Assembly (NCBI GenBank): GCA_026419785.1
Contig: JAODTK010000777.1
Coordinates: 142,501 to 206,500, forward strand
Source: Sclerodactyla briareus
Taxonomy: Eukaryota; Echinodermata; Holothuroidea; Dendrochirotida; Sclerodactylidae
DNA length: 64,000 nucleotides
Reading direction: 5' to 3'
The notes beneath the pieces were generated by a model. It was given only the letters and a program-made list of their open reading frames with translations, was not told the origin of the DNA and ran no database searches. This document shows, piece by piece, positions 11,640-24,311 of this stretch. Numbering within the stretch: the first letter of the stretch is position 1; each line of letters begins with the position of its first letter. The position numbers and the translations under genes were made by a program.

Positions 11640-12240
11640 GATCATCTGAAGTCACCAGGGGTCAATGTCTGGAAACCTTGTGAACACAGCAAGTGCAAAA
11701 TGCATAGTCCGATCAAGCTCTGTACATTGGTGTGCAGCTTCCTGATATACAAGTAACCTATCTTTGTGTAGATGATTACAGTAGTCATTACTGGTAAAAA
11801 TTAAAAATTGTGAAATGTGGGGGTTTGGGGCCAATTTTGCGAAAGAGAAAAAAACGATAACCAAGTCTGGATGTAGGGAGCTCATACTTGGTATGCATTT
11901 TCCTCATTATGAGAACATATGAGCCTTACAATTTTGGGATCAGGTCAAAGGTACTCTGAGGTAATCAGAACTCAAAGTGGAAACCAGAAACAAAATTAGC
12001 CCAGAATGCCTAATCAGATCGAGTTGAAAATTTATGTGTTGTTTTTTTCTCGTGGAGAGTACAGGAACTCACGTTGCTCTAGTGTAGGTGGGGTCATTCT
12101 TGAAAAGAGAAATGAAAATTGTTAGATTTAAACATTTCGGCCATTCTTTCGCTTCGAACATAATGAATCGTCAGGTCTGGATGGATCACGCCGATCTCTG
12201 ATATGTATGGTGCACCTTATAAAAGTACGTGACTGAACTC
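11640..12240. repeat. Dispersed 'cttggtatg...gatgag' repeat (copy A)
   Basis: Contains the family signature seen best at 63.1-63.5 kb: gctcatacttggtatg, then an atgagaacatatgag block, then a caggtcaaaggta block. Diverged members are at 25,020-25,560 (duplicate), 30,830-30,920, 39,700-39,830, 40,730-41,200 and 63,115-63,540. No frame is conserved. The origin (SINE, MITE or LINE remnant) is undetermined. Confidence 0.7.
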
Positions 12241-13570
12241 TCATATTTTGTTCATATTTTAGCATATTTACATCAGTCACTGATCAAATGATTGACATGT
12301 TCTCAAAACTTGGTCACTAACAAAATAGTCATAGTATCAGTATACATGCACCAATTCTTGTTACCACAAAGAAATCCAGACTATTTTGTATCAGCGTGAC
12401 CATCAACAAGTTTACAACTAATAACTTTCTGCGAGTTGCGCTGGCCAATTTCTGGGTATTACCAAATTAATTTGCTCACTTCCTCTGATGGCGAATGATC
12501 CAGTAAAAGCATTTATGTCCGATATAAAAGACCTATAAATCAGGAGCCAGTCCTATACCGCAACAAATGACCCATAAAACATGGACACGGATAGCGGTTT
12601 AGGGGGTCATAAATGCCGATAGATCGCTGTCAATGTAATGTTCCCCAGTGCAAATGTATCTGATTGGCCTCTTATCTCTCATCCAACAACGAAATATCGA
12701 GTGTATTCCAGCGACCCACAGCGTGAATAAATGGATTAGAGGGCGCTAACCAAAACAACGCAGTTGAGTAAGACTGCTGCAAAACCAATTCTGGCTTTTT
12801 CAGGAATGGTTTGTATTATATTCTCAGGGCATACTATTAGGCATGGGATTCAGTTTCTTGGAGGGGCAATAGGTAAATTCCTATTCGTTCTTTACCCAGA
12901 ATGAAAAATCAGTTGGCCAAAAATGTGAAATAAGACACTAGAAAATACAGTTTGTTCCGAGAGAAAAATGATTATTTACCCTGTGGATCATTTTAATCCT
13001 TGCGAAGACAGACGAAATATGCGGCCACGCGACATGTGTGTGTGTGTGCGTGTTTGTGTCTGCCTGTATGTATGTCACTCCTTATCAGCAAAACATCCAA
13101 TTATATTTTAAATCATCTAATTTTTTTTTCTTTAAGGTCAGGAGAGGTTAATGTTCAAAAAGCATGTCAGCACGATATGTCAAGTTGGAATCAGGAAAGT
13201 ACGATAGATAAAGAGAGGAAGATCCACATTGATTTGGTAGTTGTGTATCAGTTGATGAATAGGCAACATCGTCTCGCAACACCCGGCCAGCAATGGACTG
13301 TACCGTTTGCATGGGACGTCACGGACGGGCAAAGCGGGCAACGGTACTTCGAAACTACTAATGTACTGACATATAGTGACGATATGAATTGAACGATTCT
13401 TCGTCGTGACGCCGTTGCCGATCCTCGTCATTTGCACTGGTCGGTAAATTGTCTACCAAATCTTCATATGTTTGTTTCAATTTCAGGATCAGGGTCAGAG
13501 TTCAAGAGGTAACAACAATGAAGAAAAACATAAATGGTATCAAGTCATCATGATGGGGCTGCTGAATGTT
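12241..13570. other. Duplicated non-coding sequence with GT tract
   Basis: Pairs with 25,570-27,330 in copy B. A GT-rich tract at 13,026-13,075 corresponds to a longer GT tract at 26,800-26,905 in B. Short open frames in 13,000-13,440 are disrupted in the B copy, so a conserved gene is unlikely. Confidence 0.55.
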
Positions 13571-13815
13571 ACACTTAGCATACCCTGGTGGATATATGGT
13601 ATTATCAAAATCGTATTATTGTCTCATCAGTCCCGAAATTCCGGATGGGATATTGTAGTCAGTTTGCTATTTCACCTACATTTTCTGTTGCTGGTTGCCA
13701 TAGTAACGGTTGCTTTGGTACAGTTGTGATGTTCACGAACAATCCACTGAGGGGTACCCACTGGTGTACCCGGGACTGGTTTGGTTTTGTTCAGCCATTA
13801 GTCACTTGAGAAGGT

Positions 13816-13834
13816 GTTCGTTCGTGTGCGTGCG

Positions 13835-13870
<36 letters not shown>
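13816..13870. repeat. (GT)n microsatellite
   Basis: About 50 bp of GT dinucleotide at the position equivalent to 2,213-2,268 in copy A. Confidence 0.95.
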
Positions 13871-13875
<5 letters not shown>

Positions 13876-14879
13876 GCATGTCCGTCCGTTTTTCTATTGT
13901 TTTCGCAAATATAAAAGTATCAAAACAAAGGGTTTGATCAGGCAGTTATGCTGAAAACTTCCTGGAGTTTCTAGGAATATGATGTTTTGGAGAACAACTG
14001 CTGTTTACAAGCTTATTTTAGTATATTACACTATCGCAGCTTGCAATTTTGGGAGATAGAAAACAACTGAAACGTTTCACATTTTCAGGGATTCGATGAG
14101 ATCCTGCAACTCCGGGGATTGCCGTCTTGTTATCGTTGGTATTATTTTTAATAAAATTCCAACACATGTTTTTGCTGTACAAAATAAAGATTACTGTGAT
14201 GTGGACTACATTTGACCGTTATGCGGCATTTTGCGCGACATTCCGTCAGCGTGGAAAGCTGTTTTGTTTTTGTTTTTCTAACTAAGTAGTCTGTTACTCG
14301 GTGGTAAACACCATGTGATACCTTAAAAACCGACAACATACGCAAATGAAGAAGTGGAGACGATGGACCTACATTCTGGGTAAGAGTGTGTTCCTGAAAT
14401 CATGTGATCCAATTTACACAGTTGTGACATTCGCCAATCACCGAACTACTTGGGACCGTAATTCGATGAGTGCGTAGTAGTTAAGGGATTTTTTTTTTTT
14501 TTTTTTTGTGGGGGCTAAACTTTGATGAAGTAATATGTGGAAGAGGTCTAAAGGGAGGGGTGCATTCCTAGATGCATTAATCGCAATTTGGGTAATATAG
14601 CACACCTAAACTGTTTTTGCTTTGATGCCCCCAATGTGTTTGTAAACAATGGCAGTTAATCGGTTCTCTTCTTTGAGGGATTGGGTCGAATCCCGCCTTC
14701 TGCCAGATTTTCCCATGTTAAATGGGAATATGAAGAGGGCTTTGTCATAGTCACACAATTCTCAGACTCACTGGAAGAGTTATCGTTGATTATCCACAAT
14801 CGCCTGGTATATGGCTGGAAAATGAAAATGAAAGAGCCCCGTACCCATGACATATAAACATCGTAAAGTTCTCGTTGTA

Positions 14880-17680
14880 GAGCTAGCATCGCTGGCACAC
14901 ATAATGAAGTCGGGTCAAAGTTCCCATGTGAAAATCCATGGCCCGGATGTCGCGATTGTCTATAAACATATTTGTGTTTTCTTTTTTTCACACGGAGAAC
15001 ATGCCTCATTCTGTGAGAAAGTTCTGTGCCAGTCCGGAAGGAGCTGCGCGGAGCGTAGATTAAGTCTGATATTTCAGTAGTTAATCAGACAAGTAGATTT
15101 GACAAAGTCGTTCGAAATGAACAGCAACTTCCGTTCCTGAGCAGAGGAATGGTCACGTTACTACCAATCGTCAATGTGTTCGCTTCGAAATTCCTAATTA
15201 AATTCATGTATTATTTACGCGTTGTTTTCTAGCCGTCCCTCTCGGCAAACCGCTCGATTCCCTCTAGTGATATATACGCTTTGCACGTCACAGGATCCTC
15301 TGATTCATTCGCAAGCCTATTTCTCTCATTATTGATTCGAGTATATAACCGGTACTGTACTGAATGTGGATTCGGTTCGATTGAGTCATAAAGTGATATT
15401 ATCGAATAATTGTTATATGGCGGTGCAGGCGGAAACATGTCTGGTTTACACACCCACTAGATTGCTAGAAATACCACATCATAAGTGTTTAATAGCCTCC
15501 TGAATTCTGGATATCCTGCCTGTATTTTTGTCAATGAGAAATGTTCGGTCCATGAAAAAGGAATGTGGACTACTAGCAGAGATGGAATGTTACAAGAATC
15601 TTGACTTGTGATTGTGGTAGTAAACACCAATGTAAAGCCTCGAAATAATTAACCGACAAAAGACGCAAGTGAAGAAGAGGACTTTCGTACATCCTGGCGA
15701 TCCCATAGGTGAGAGTGTCTCTAAAATCATGTTAACCAGTCAACACCAGCCTTGACAGTTGCCAATCACTGAACCACTTGGAAAAATTTATTGACTAAAT
15801 CGAACATCCAGTTCATTCGCAGGCACTACCACTGAAGAATGAAATGCTTCGTCTTGTACTCTGTCACCTAGAATGGAATGAATTTCTGTGGTTCTTCCTC
15901 AACACATGAAATGGTCTACAATACGTACGTGTCTTCGAATATAAAAGCTGAGTGCGTACATTGTGTCATATCACGAGAGTAGTCATAATTAATCCAGTGC
16001 AATGGCAGTGTTCTGTAGGACGCTTTTCTAATTTTCGTTTGTCGAATCAAGAAACCAAAAAGTTGTTCCGGACATGAGATGCACAGAATGAGGTCTGTGG
16101 CAAAGTTCCATGCGAAATCCATAGCCCGGATATAGCGATTGTCTACACGTAGTAACATGCTTCATTCCGTGTGGAAGTACTTGCCACTCAGAAAGGAGCT
16201 GCTCGGAGCGTGGATACAGTCTGATATTTTAATCAGACTAGTAGATTTGGCCATGTTTTTTTGAAATGAACAGCACCCCCGTCTCTGAGCAGAAGATGTC
16301 ACGTGACTCACGTCACTACAAAGTCGTCAATGTCTTCATATTTCTCAAATTCAGATTAGATTCATGTGTTATTTATGGGTTGTTTCCTTGCCGTCCCTCT
16401 CGGTAAACCGTTCGATTCCCGCCAGTTAATAAAACCCTCCGCACGTCACGGGATCCCCTATCTTCATAAATTCACAAACCGACGAATCCATTCTGTCCAA
16501 GCCTGTTCTCTCATTATCGATTCCAGTATATACCGTACGTACTGAATGTGGAGACATTGGTTCGATTGAGTCATAAGGTGATATATCGAATAATGTTATT
16601 TATGTGGTTTCAAGTTAAGGTGGGGTTTCCTTTTGAATTCACATGCCCACATGCAATTGAGAAAATAGTCAATATCTGCAGGACACTCAGACTGCTGAAT
16701 TCTAACTCTGGTATAACACCATGCGTATGAGTCTTAGTTTAGTAGCACCGTTTAGCATTGGAGCAGCTTAACCCATTCTCGTTTTTGAAAGAGCCCTCTC
16801 CTCCATTCGTTACGGTATGGACGCCTGTTTTCTATTTTCTATTTTTTCTACTACGCCTGAAGTGAAAAGGGGTTTGAGAGGTCCGTTTATTCGAGGAGCG
16901 TCGCATTCAAAATGATACAGTGACGTTTGTGATTTCCAAATTAGCTGACCGTTTCCCTGTTTTGAGGTGTAATCTTCAACGCGCATTTCTACTAATTCCG
17001 CTATTCGTCACTGAGCTGTGAATCGGACATGAGTGCTGCTATTGGATTATAGGATCCTGAAATGATCATTCAGCATTACAGAATTACCTGAGAAACCAAA
17101 ACGTTTTTCCGGACATGAGATGCACAGAATGAGGTCTGTGCGAAATCCATAGCCCGGATATAGCGATGTCTACACGTAGAACATGCTTCATTCCGTGTGG
17201 AAGTTATGTGCCACTCAAAAAGGAGCTGCTCGGAGCGTGGATACAGTCTGATATTTTATTCAAACAAGTGGATTTGGCAATGTTGTTTGAAATTATCAGC
17301 AACCTCCGTTTCTGTGGCAGAGGGAATGTCCCGTTACTACAAAGTCGTCAATGTCTTCACTACGAAATTCCAGATTAGATTCATGTGTTATTTATGGGTT
17401 GTTTCCTTGCCGTCCCTCTCGGTAAACCGTTCGATTCCCGCCAGTTAATAAAACCCTCCGCACGTCACGGGATCCCCTATCTTCATAAATTCACAAACCG
17501 ACAAATCCATTCCGCAAGCCTGTTCCTCTCATTATCGATTCCAGTATATAAACCGGTACTGTACGTACTGAATGTGGATTCGGTTCGATTGAGTCATAAG
17601 GTGATGTTACCGAATGATGTTATTAAATGGCGGGTTGCAAGGTAAGAACAGGGTTTTCTTTCGAATTCACATGCCCCCAT
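14880..17680. repeat. Array of ~550-1150-bp units, copy B
   Basis: Units at about 14,880-15,430, 16,030-16,660 and 17,095-17,680 match those at 4.1-6.7 kb, with one more complete unit than copy A in the latter half. This points to unequal exchange or local duplication after the large duplication. Confidence 0.7.
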
Positions 17681-20655
17681 GCAATTGACGATTTGGAGAG
17701 AGAAACTAGTCAATACTGCAGACAACTCACTCGGACGCGATTTTAATTCTGGTATAACACCTTCTGCTGTATGAGCTCAATATAGGCCTATACTCTAGTA
17801 AGTAGCACCGTTAGCATTGGAGCAGCTTTAAATCCATTCTCGTTTTGAAAGAGCCCTCTCCTCCATTCGTTACGGTATGGACGCCTGTTTTCTATTTTCT
17901 ATTTTTTCTACTGCCTGAAGTGAAAAAGAGGGTAGAGGTTCGTTTATTCTGAGGAGGGTCGCATTCGAAATGTTCCAGTGACGTTTATGATTTCCAATTT
18001 AGCTGACCGTTTCCCTGTTTTTGGGGTGTAATCTGCAACCGCATGTCTACTAATTTACTGAGCTGTGAATCGGTCATGAATGCTGTTTTGGATAGTTCCT
18101 GGGGGAACGGTCATCAAAATTACCACAGACATGCATTTTACAGAGTAGTTTGAAGGACGAAGTTCGTAGACGATTACTCCTAAGATGATTGGTATTCTCC
18201 TATCAGCACTAGTTATCAGCACTGTGTAACATAATTTGTTAGAATGTCGCCTCGTAACTTGCACACAAACGCTAGGCATGTATATCGTGTTCGATCGGTG
18301 CATTGTCATAGACAGAGAAGTACATACCAGGCTATACTCAGGCGTGTGGTCAGCCTTCCTATGTGTCAGGGAAGCATCAATAAATTTTCACATTTCCGCG
18401 GTCTCGGCTTTCTCTCGGAGCCCTAGTATCAGGATCGCAGGGCAATGGCAGTCGCGTCACCGGAATTGCCATTCTCATTAATTGTCATTCTCACAGGACG
18501 GAGAAGTACAATGTGGACCAGGTCATACGCATGCGTAGGCTAATGATGGGACGCCTTCCATTCAGGAGAGCATGGTTCGATATGTGACAGTTCGTCTCGG
18601 ATTTCCCGGGGGCCTTCATTGTCAGAAAATCGCAAAGTCGATGAAAGGTCTTGGGGCCACATACAACGTGAGGGGGTGCATAAAGTTTAATTGAGGGTTC
18701 TTACGAGGATATTTAGCGGACTTATACAAATTTCTGACGCGTAGCGGCGAGAAACACCCCCTAGACTGCTATAAGTAGCGATTCTTGAGTGTTTCAGGGT
18801 GCATGTACCAACTTTGAAATAGACATACCCTTCATGCCTGCATTTTTTCGATGAGAAAATATTCAGTCCAATATGTAATAGGGGCCTACAAATCAGATAC
18901 AATGATACACCAATCGTTGTTTGTGCCTGTGCATCTTCTTTCATTTGATTTGTCTGCCGTGTTCCCGAATTTGCCTTGTATTACTCTGTTACATAAAGAG
19001 AAAATAAAACAAATATTGTCACGATTTTATTTAGCGCATTACCCCGAAGGTTCAATGCATTTGAGCGAGCGCATTATTACCCTGTCATCGGTGTTGATGA
19101 AGCTGATGAAGACCGTGCCCGCACCCCAGGGAAACGATGCTCACGATCACTACACTCTGCGGAGCCCGCTACGGCGCCACCATCCGTTACCTCGAATGGT
19201 CTCTAACAGCACCTGAGACCAGGAGGAGCATGTAAGAGGAGAGGGAGTTTCTTGTCTTAACTGGTACTACGCGAACACCAATCAACTGCATAGGGGACAG
19301 GCATACAACAGGCAAAAGCTCTTGAACAAAGAGTATTAGCCAAAAGACCATTTTGAAGACACGGTATAGCAAGCCCACCATGTCTATAATATTCCTATTC
19401 ACGAGCCTAGGGACCTAGCCCACGGTAGGCCTTGTAAAGGAGAGTAGCCTAAAGAACCTTTACCTTACTCTACTAGTACTATAATACTAGTACGTACTTG
19501 TCCGTTACGACCTAAATAAAGTGGTAATATTGACCGCTTCAAACTTTTAAAAATTAAATAAAGCCCTCGTCTGACAGAGGAGAGCTGACTTCATGAGCCT
19601 GTGCTATCACATGCTATGTGGCGTGCAGCGAACGACTGGGCAATGCAAGTCTGGTTGTTGTTGCCATAGTTTGTAAATTGTTTCCGGAAACGTCTCCGAG
19701 AAAGTCTGATCCGTTGTTGTTTACGTTGGATGACTCGGATTCATTGGCTTTTCGCCCACAATAACGCTCTTCCCTAATAATCACAAACGTTCACATAGTC
19801 GTTGACGTATTAGACGGTATTTCACGGTTAAACCGCAAAGAGGAAAGAGGGCGGCCTGAAAACACAGAATCGATGCTCAAATCAAGTACTTCAAAAACAC
19901 TATGAAACTATTGAGGCGTTCCACCAAAGCTTTTGTCGTGTGTTGCCACCCTACGGTGGATTCCGGGAAACGGCGTCTAGGACCTGGTCGTGGACTGGAA
20001 CCATAACCTGGGAGTACGAGTGACAGCCTCTTAAAACCTCTCGCAAAGCGCGATATCAGTCTGTATTTATGCGTCACTAAGGACGTCCACAGTCTACCGA
20101 CTCTAAACTGAAATAAGATCGTGACTATATATTGCTTCTTCAACTACATCAAATACCCAAATGAGCAGTGACAGTTGCCCAGCTTGATCAACCTATTAAA
20201 AAAAAATAATAGGAAAAGAAACTTGGATAGATTTTTTTTTTTTTTTTTTTTTTTTGGGTGGAAAACCCCTCAATACTTTAGAGTAAATGTGAACAAAGTG
20301 TTACTCACCTATGAACATTTCTAACATGATATATTTTGGAAGGTAGGGAGAGAGGTTGAGCTGGGAATAATGCATTACAGGAGATACGGAACTAGTGTGT
20401 GCACAGACTGATGTGTGATTTTCACAGAATCTAGGCGTGTTTTGTGTATTGACTGACGCACCCTATATCAATGAGAGGCAACATCGGTTTGGAATACCCA
20501 AAGAAGTAATAGCAAGGCCGTTTATAGGAAGTCACTGACAAAATTTCTTATATTATATGGTATATCGAGGACTAGTTTACATGACATATGTACCGTATGT
20601 CGGCATCGAGTCGATAATAAACGATTTTTATCGTGATTGCTTGCAAACTCGCTGT
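17681..20655. other. Duplicated non-coding sequence (copy B)
   Basis: Pairs with 6.5-7.5 and 9.55-10.89 kb. Includes an insert-like stretch at 18,400-18,955 absent from A and a T homopolymer near 20,228-20,255. No coding signal is conserved between the copies. Confidence 0.55.
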
Positions 20656-23600
20656 GGCCATGGGCCGCGATCTGTTTTGAAAAGTGGGTGGGACACATCG
20701 AAGCCAAATGACCATATAAAGAGGAGCGCACCATTGATTGGCGCGAAGCGTACGAAGAAAATTGTAGTTTTCATACCTCCAGATCGCCGGAAAGCGGCAC
20801 TTGCCGACCGATAGCAAAAATTTGTAAATGTGTGATTTGAGAGAGAAGACAAAAAGTTGTCATTGGCATACTAAGATGATTTAACCGGCGTATCACACTT
20901 GGTATTTTTTATTACCTTTTCTACTCTGGCTTCGTTTGCGTGGAATCCAGGGGTCTGCCAAACGGTCCCTGGTGGATCGAAGGGAAAAAGCCATAGGCGT
21001 ACGGGACCATTCCAATTGGGGGATCATTAAATATTTGGCCGAATTTTACAAGTCAGTCATCGGAGACTACCAGCGCGCGCGAAGCGCGGGGAATTTTTCG
21101 CATGTTTCCCGGGCATTTTATCGAAAAGTCAGCAGAAAATTCAGGCGCTTTTCTTTTCACCTTTCCTTTCTCCTTTCCAAATTTTCCACGAATTTTCGCC
21201 CGAATTCTCCATCTCAGACAATTGGGGGGAGGGAGAAGTCTGCCCCAAGGCATCTGAAATTATTTGAGTGGACAAAAATGAATTCAAGCAATTACATCGC
21301 CTAATAATAACGCCGGGTAGGACAACGCCCTTGAAAATTTATTTTATTTTGGCCATTCGATTTAAAATTCGAGGCACAATCGGTATGAAACATGGGTAAT
21401 CCTTCATCTGGATCCGCACCTGGAATTAGTGGACTTAAGACAATTTCCAACGCGATTATTGTTCGGTTAGACAATAATTGAATCAGTTTAGAAGATCATC
21501 AAATTATCATATCACTGTGCACCACCGGCACACCCCTATAATAAATGACCAGGTACACGGTACACGTTCACATGTTCAGTAATTGGTGGGGCGAACAACT
21601 TACCCAACTAAAAGAGGTTAGTGAAGTTTCATTTGCATTTTGATAGTGCATCAACTTATAGCATTACTGTATGCGCTCGTAAAATTCGGCGTCCCCAAAT
21701 CCATATTAAAAACTTTTCATTTTTGCTATGCCCAAATTTCTTCTAATATTTCTCCGAATTTGGGTATTTTCGTTCGTATTTTCACTCTCCCAAGTTATCC
21801 TGCACCCCGGCCGACCCAGTCTCGGATAACATGGCTGATTTGCCCTAAGTTGGTTCTGTACGCATCCGTGGTATACTTTACCATCTTACCTATAATTGAT
21901 GATTTACAATATCAACTAACTTGGGGTTGAAAAAATGAATGAAAATAAATGATTGCCAATTAGCAATATACGGTGTATCTGCTAGGACTATTTCCAATAA
22001 TGGGCGCAGTCTTTGTGGGGTCGTGACCCCCAACTTTTGGAAGTCCTCCGTACACATATGTGTTTTCACTCTTGACCACCCTGGGACCCTCAACTTGAGT
22101 ATTACGCAAAGCCAATGTAATGCCGGTGCCAGCTTGTTTGAGCACATCACTGAACAATTTGGTCCTCATGCATTCGTAGGCAACTGCAGAATAATAGTTG
22201 GAAGGATAAAAAGTGCTGATAGCTGGCCAGGCTTACGGTACTTTGGTGATTTTTTTTTTTGCAGAACCTTTTTCGGCGAAACGACCGAGAGGCAGCCCCC
22301 CGCGCGCGAAGCGCGCGACAAAAATTTCAGCATGTTTTCCGAGGCGTTGAGAGAAATTCAGGCCAGTCAGTTAGACATTTTGGGCATTTCCTCCTTCACT
22401 TTTGGGCCTTTTGTCTGGTCCAATTTCCCCCGAATTATTTTCAATTTTTGCCGGAATTTTTTCATCTCAGAATAACTGCTTCTTCAAAGGGCTACGCAAT
22501 TTGGTCCGAGACAGAAGTCAAAGCAGTTTGGATTAACAATTAATGAATTGTGAACAGACTATGTACCTAGTTACTCTGTCAGACTGGAGCGTAGCTCAAA
22601 TTGATATATTGGGTGACGGTATTTTCGCCTTGCGAAATTAGTAAGTGCCCATGTGATTCATGTTGCAGAAAGAAAGGAAACCTAGAATCCGTCCCTGGGT
22701 CTAGATTTATGTTTCACTCTGTCGGCAGCAGTGACTTAAGACATTTCTGACTAGGCGCGGGGCTAACTTTATTAGGCCCTGTGAGAGGGTCCTCATGCAG
22801 TCAGGTTTACCCGTCCCCCTCTTAAACGTTTTGGCTTTATAGGTGCAAATTCATGCTCTAAAATTGTTTTTGGCGGGAAAAAAATGTGCTATCCCCAGTG
22901 CAAGTAAAGTCTCTTCTTTTGGTTATTGACCTGAATCCTACCTTCCATGGGCGGGACCACTTATTGGGGTCTAGGGAAAGGCCGGAAGTCAGACCGGTTG
23001 CCCATTCTAGCGAACCAGGTTCTAATTTTTCGTTTTGCCTCGTAGCTCGTACCCGTTCCTTTCGAGGTATTTTGACTGAATATCACAGTTGTCGAATTTT
23101 GTTGCAATTCATGAAGGTAGAATACCGAAAGTCGAAGGTGCTAATTTCGCATGGTTTCCTGGTATAGTGTATGAGTTTAAAAAATTCTTCGCATCTTTGC
23201 TAGAATAAATAGAACATTTCTTTGCCCGTTTTTTGTTACCTAACTATTCATTCCTAATATAGCGCATAACATTGTATGGAATCTTCGAACCGCTCCACAT
23301 TGTTTGCCTGTCTCGTTTCCGACCATGGGCCGGGCCCTGACGGTTTTTGTTGCATTGAAGTGCAAGAATATATTGTTCAAATTCGAGTGCATCGTCTATC
23401 GATTCCTTCAGCTGGCTAGAAATGCGATTCTTGGAAGCAAGTTGTAAAATATAGTCCCAGAAATTACAAAATTGCACTCAAAATATTTTTCCACGGAATC
23501 TCATAAGCTATTCGTGCACGTGGTCTACCAGTACTGACAGCGAAACAAAAACCACAGGACCCCCCCCCGACACGGCAAAGTTTTTGCATATTTCTTGGAC

Positions 23601-24311
23601 ATCTATAAAACACAAAGTCCAAACTTGACAGAGACATTTTTTCGCTCAGTCATCGGGCTTTCGACAAGTGAAATCGTCAATCTCTGACTTGTGGCCCTTT
23701 TTAAATCCCCCTTTTTTTTTTTTTTTGGCGGTTTGCCTGCCTGAATTGGCCTAAGCGTGTTCCTCGATCTGCCACACGTGCTTTTACTTCCATAATGTGT
23801 TGGAGGAGTCTGACTCCTACATCCTCCTCGTATGGCAACGTCGCTTCGTGTCATAACCAATGGACATTTCATTGTATATCTAATTTGTTAAAAAACAACA
23901 AATAGAATTATCTCACTTATGGTTTCTGCTGAGTGGAACACTGCATAAGAGCTTCATATCGCAGAATAGCTTCAAAAGCATCGCTCACGACATTATAGAA
24001 TTAACAACAGTTACAGGTCGTCTGCGCGCGCAAAGCGAGCAGAAATTTTGGAAAATCGGGTTCGGAATATATAAAAAGCCACTGTGGTATTGTGAGCGGC
24101 TTCTCAATAATTTTTCAGCCCACAAAGTCACTTAACGGATTAAGTGTGTAAACGGACATGGACTTTCCGTTCTTAATCGAGGATCAAAAAGTGGGGGGGG
24201 GGGGGGACATTTGATATGGATGTAACCCCAACTTCGAAAGTGGTGGGGGGGGACGCGTCCCCCTGACCCCCCCCTGCCCCCCCCCCCCCCCCCCAGGTCG
24301 ACGCCATGCCT
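20656..24311. mobile_element. 3.65-kb block specific to copy B (probable insertion)
   Basis: Copy A runs from gcttgcaaacgtcgctttgcc straight into tttcgccggttgctcc (10,875-10,915); copy B has 3.65 kb between these landmarks. The left end (ggccatgggccgcga) and the complement of the right end (ggcatggcgtcga) are loosely related, suggesting degenerate terminal inverted repeats, but no target-site duplication could be fixed. Inside are three related modules starting with a cgcgcgaagcgcg-type hairpin followed by pyrimidine-rich sequence (21,073, 22,301, 24,022). The longest open frame (21,939-22,475, 178 codons) spans one module and matches no family I recognise. G/C runs lie at 24,193-24,295. Confidence 0.55.

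Larger units (their letters stand above)
1968..13570. repeat. Copy A of ~11.6-kb tandem segmental duplication
   Basis: From the ataccctgg motif at about 1,968 onward, the order of unique landmarks is repeated from about 13,580. Paired blocks include 2,014-2,118/13,619-13,722, 2,780-2,970/14,270-14,460, 3,744-3,980/14,553-14,770, 4,630-5,330/15,420-16,140, 9,545-10,480/19,400-20,280 and 11,640-13,545/25,020-27,800. Copy A holds a hAT element and a palindromic MITE that B lacks, plus about 2 kb at 7,541-9,545. Differences are dense single-base substitutions and indels, so the duplication is old or the assembly is noisy. Confidence 0.85.

Noticed and set aside
13000-13392. 130-codon plus-strand frame
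   Set aside because: The duplicate region (26.8-27.2 kb) breaks this frame and part of it is a GT-rich tract.
21939-22475. 178-codon open frame, the longest in the window
   Set aside because: It crosses a repeated GC-hairpin module, has no recognised domain, and lies in a block absent from the paired copy; more likely chance.
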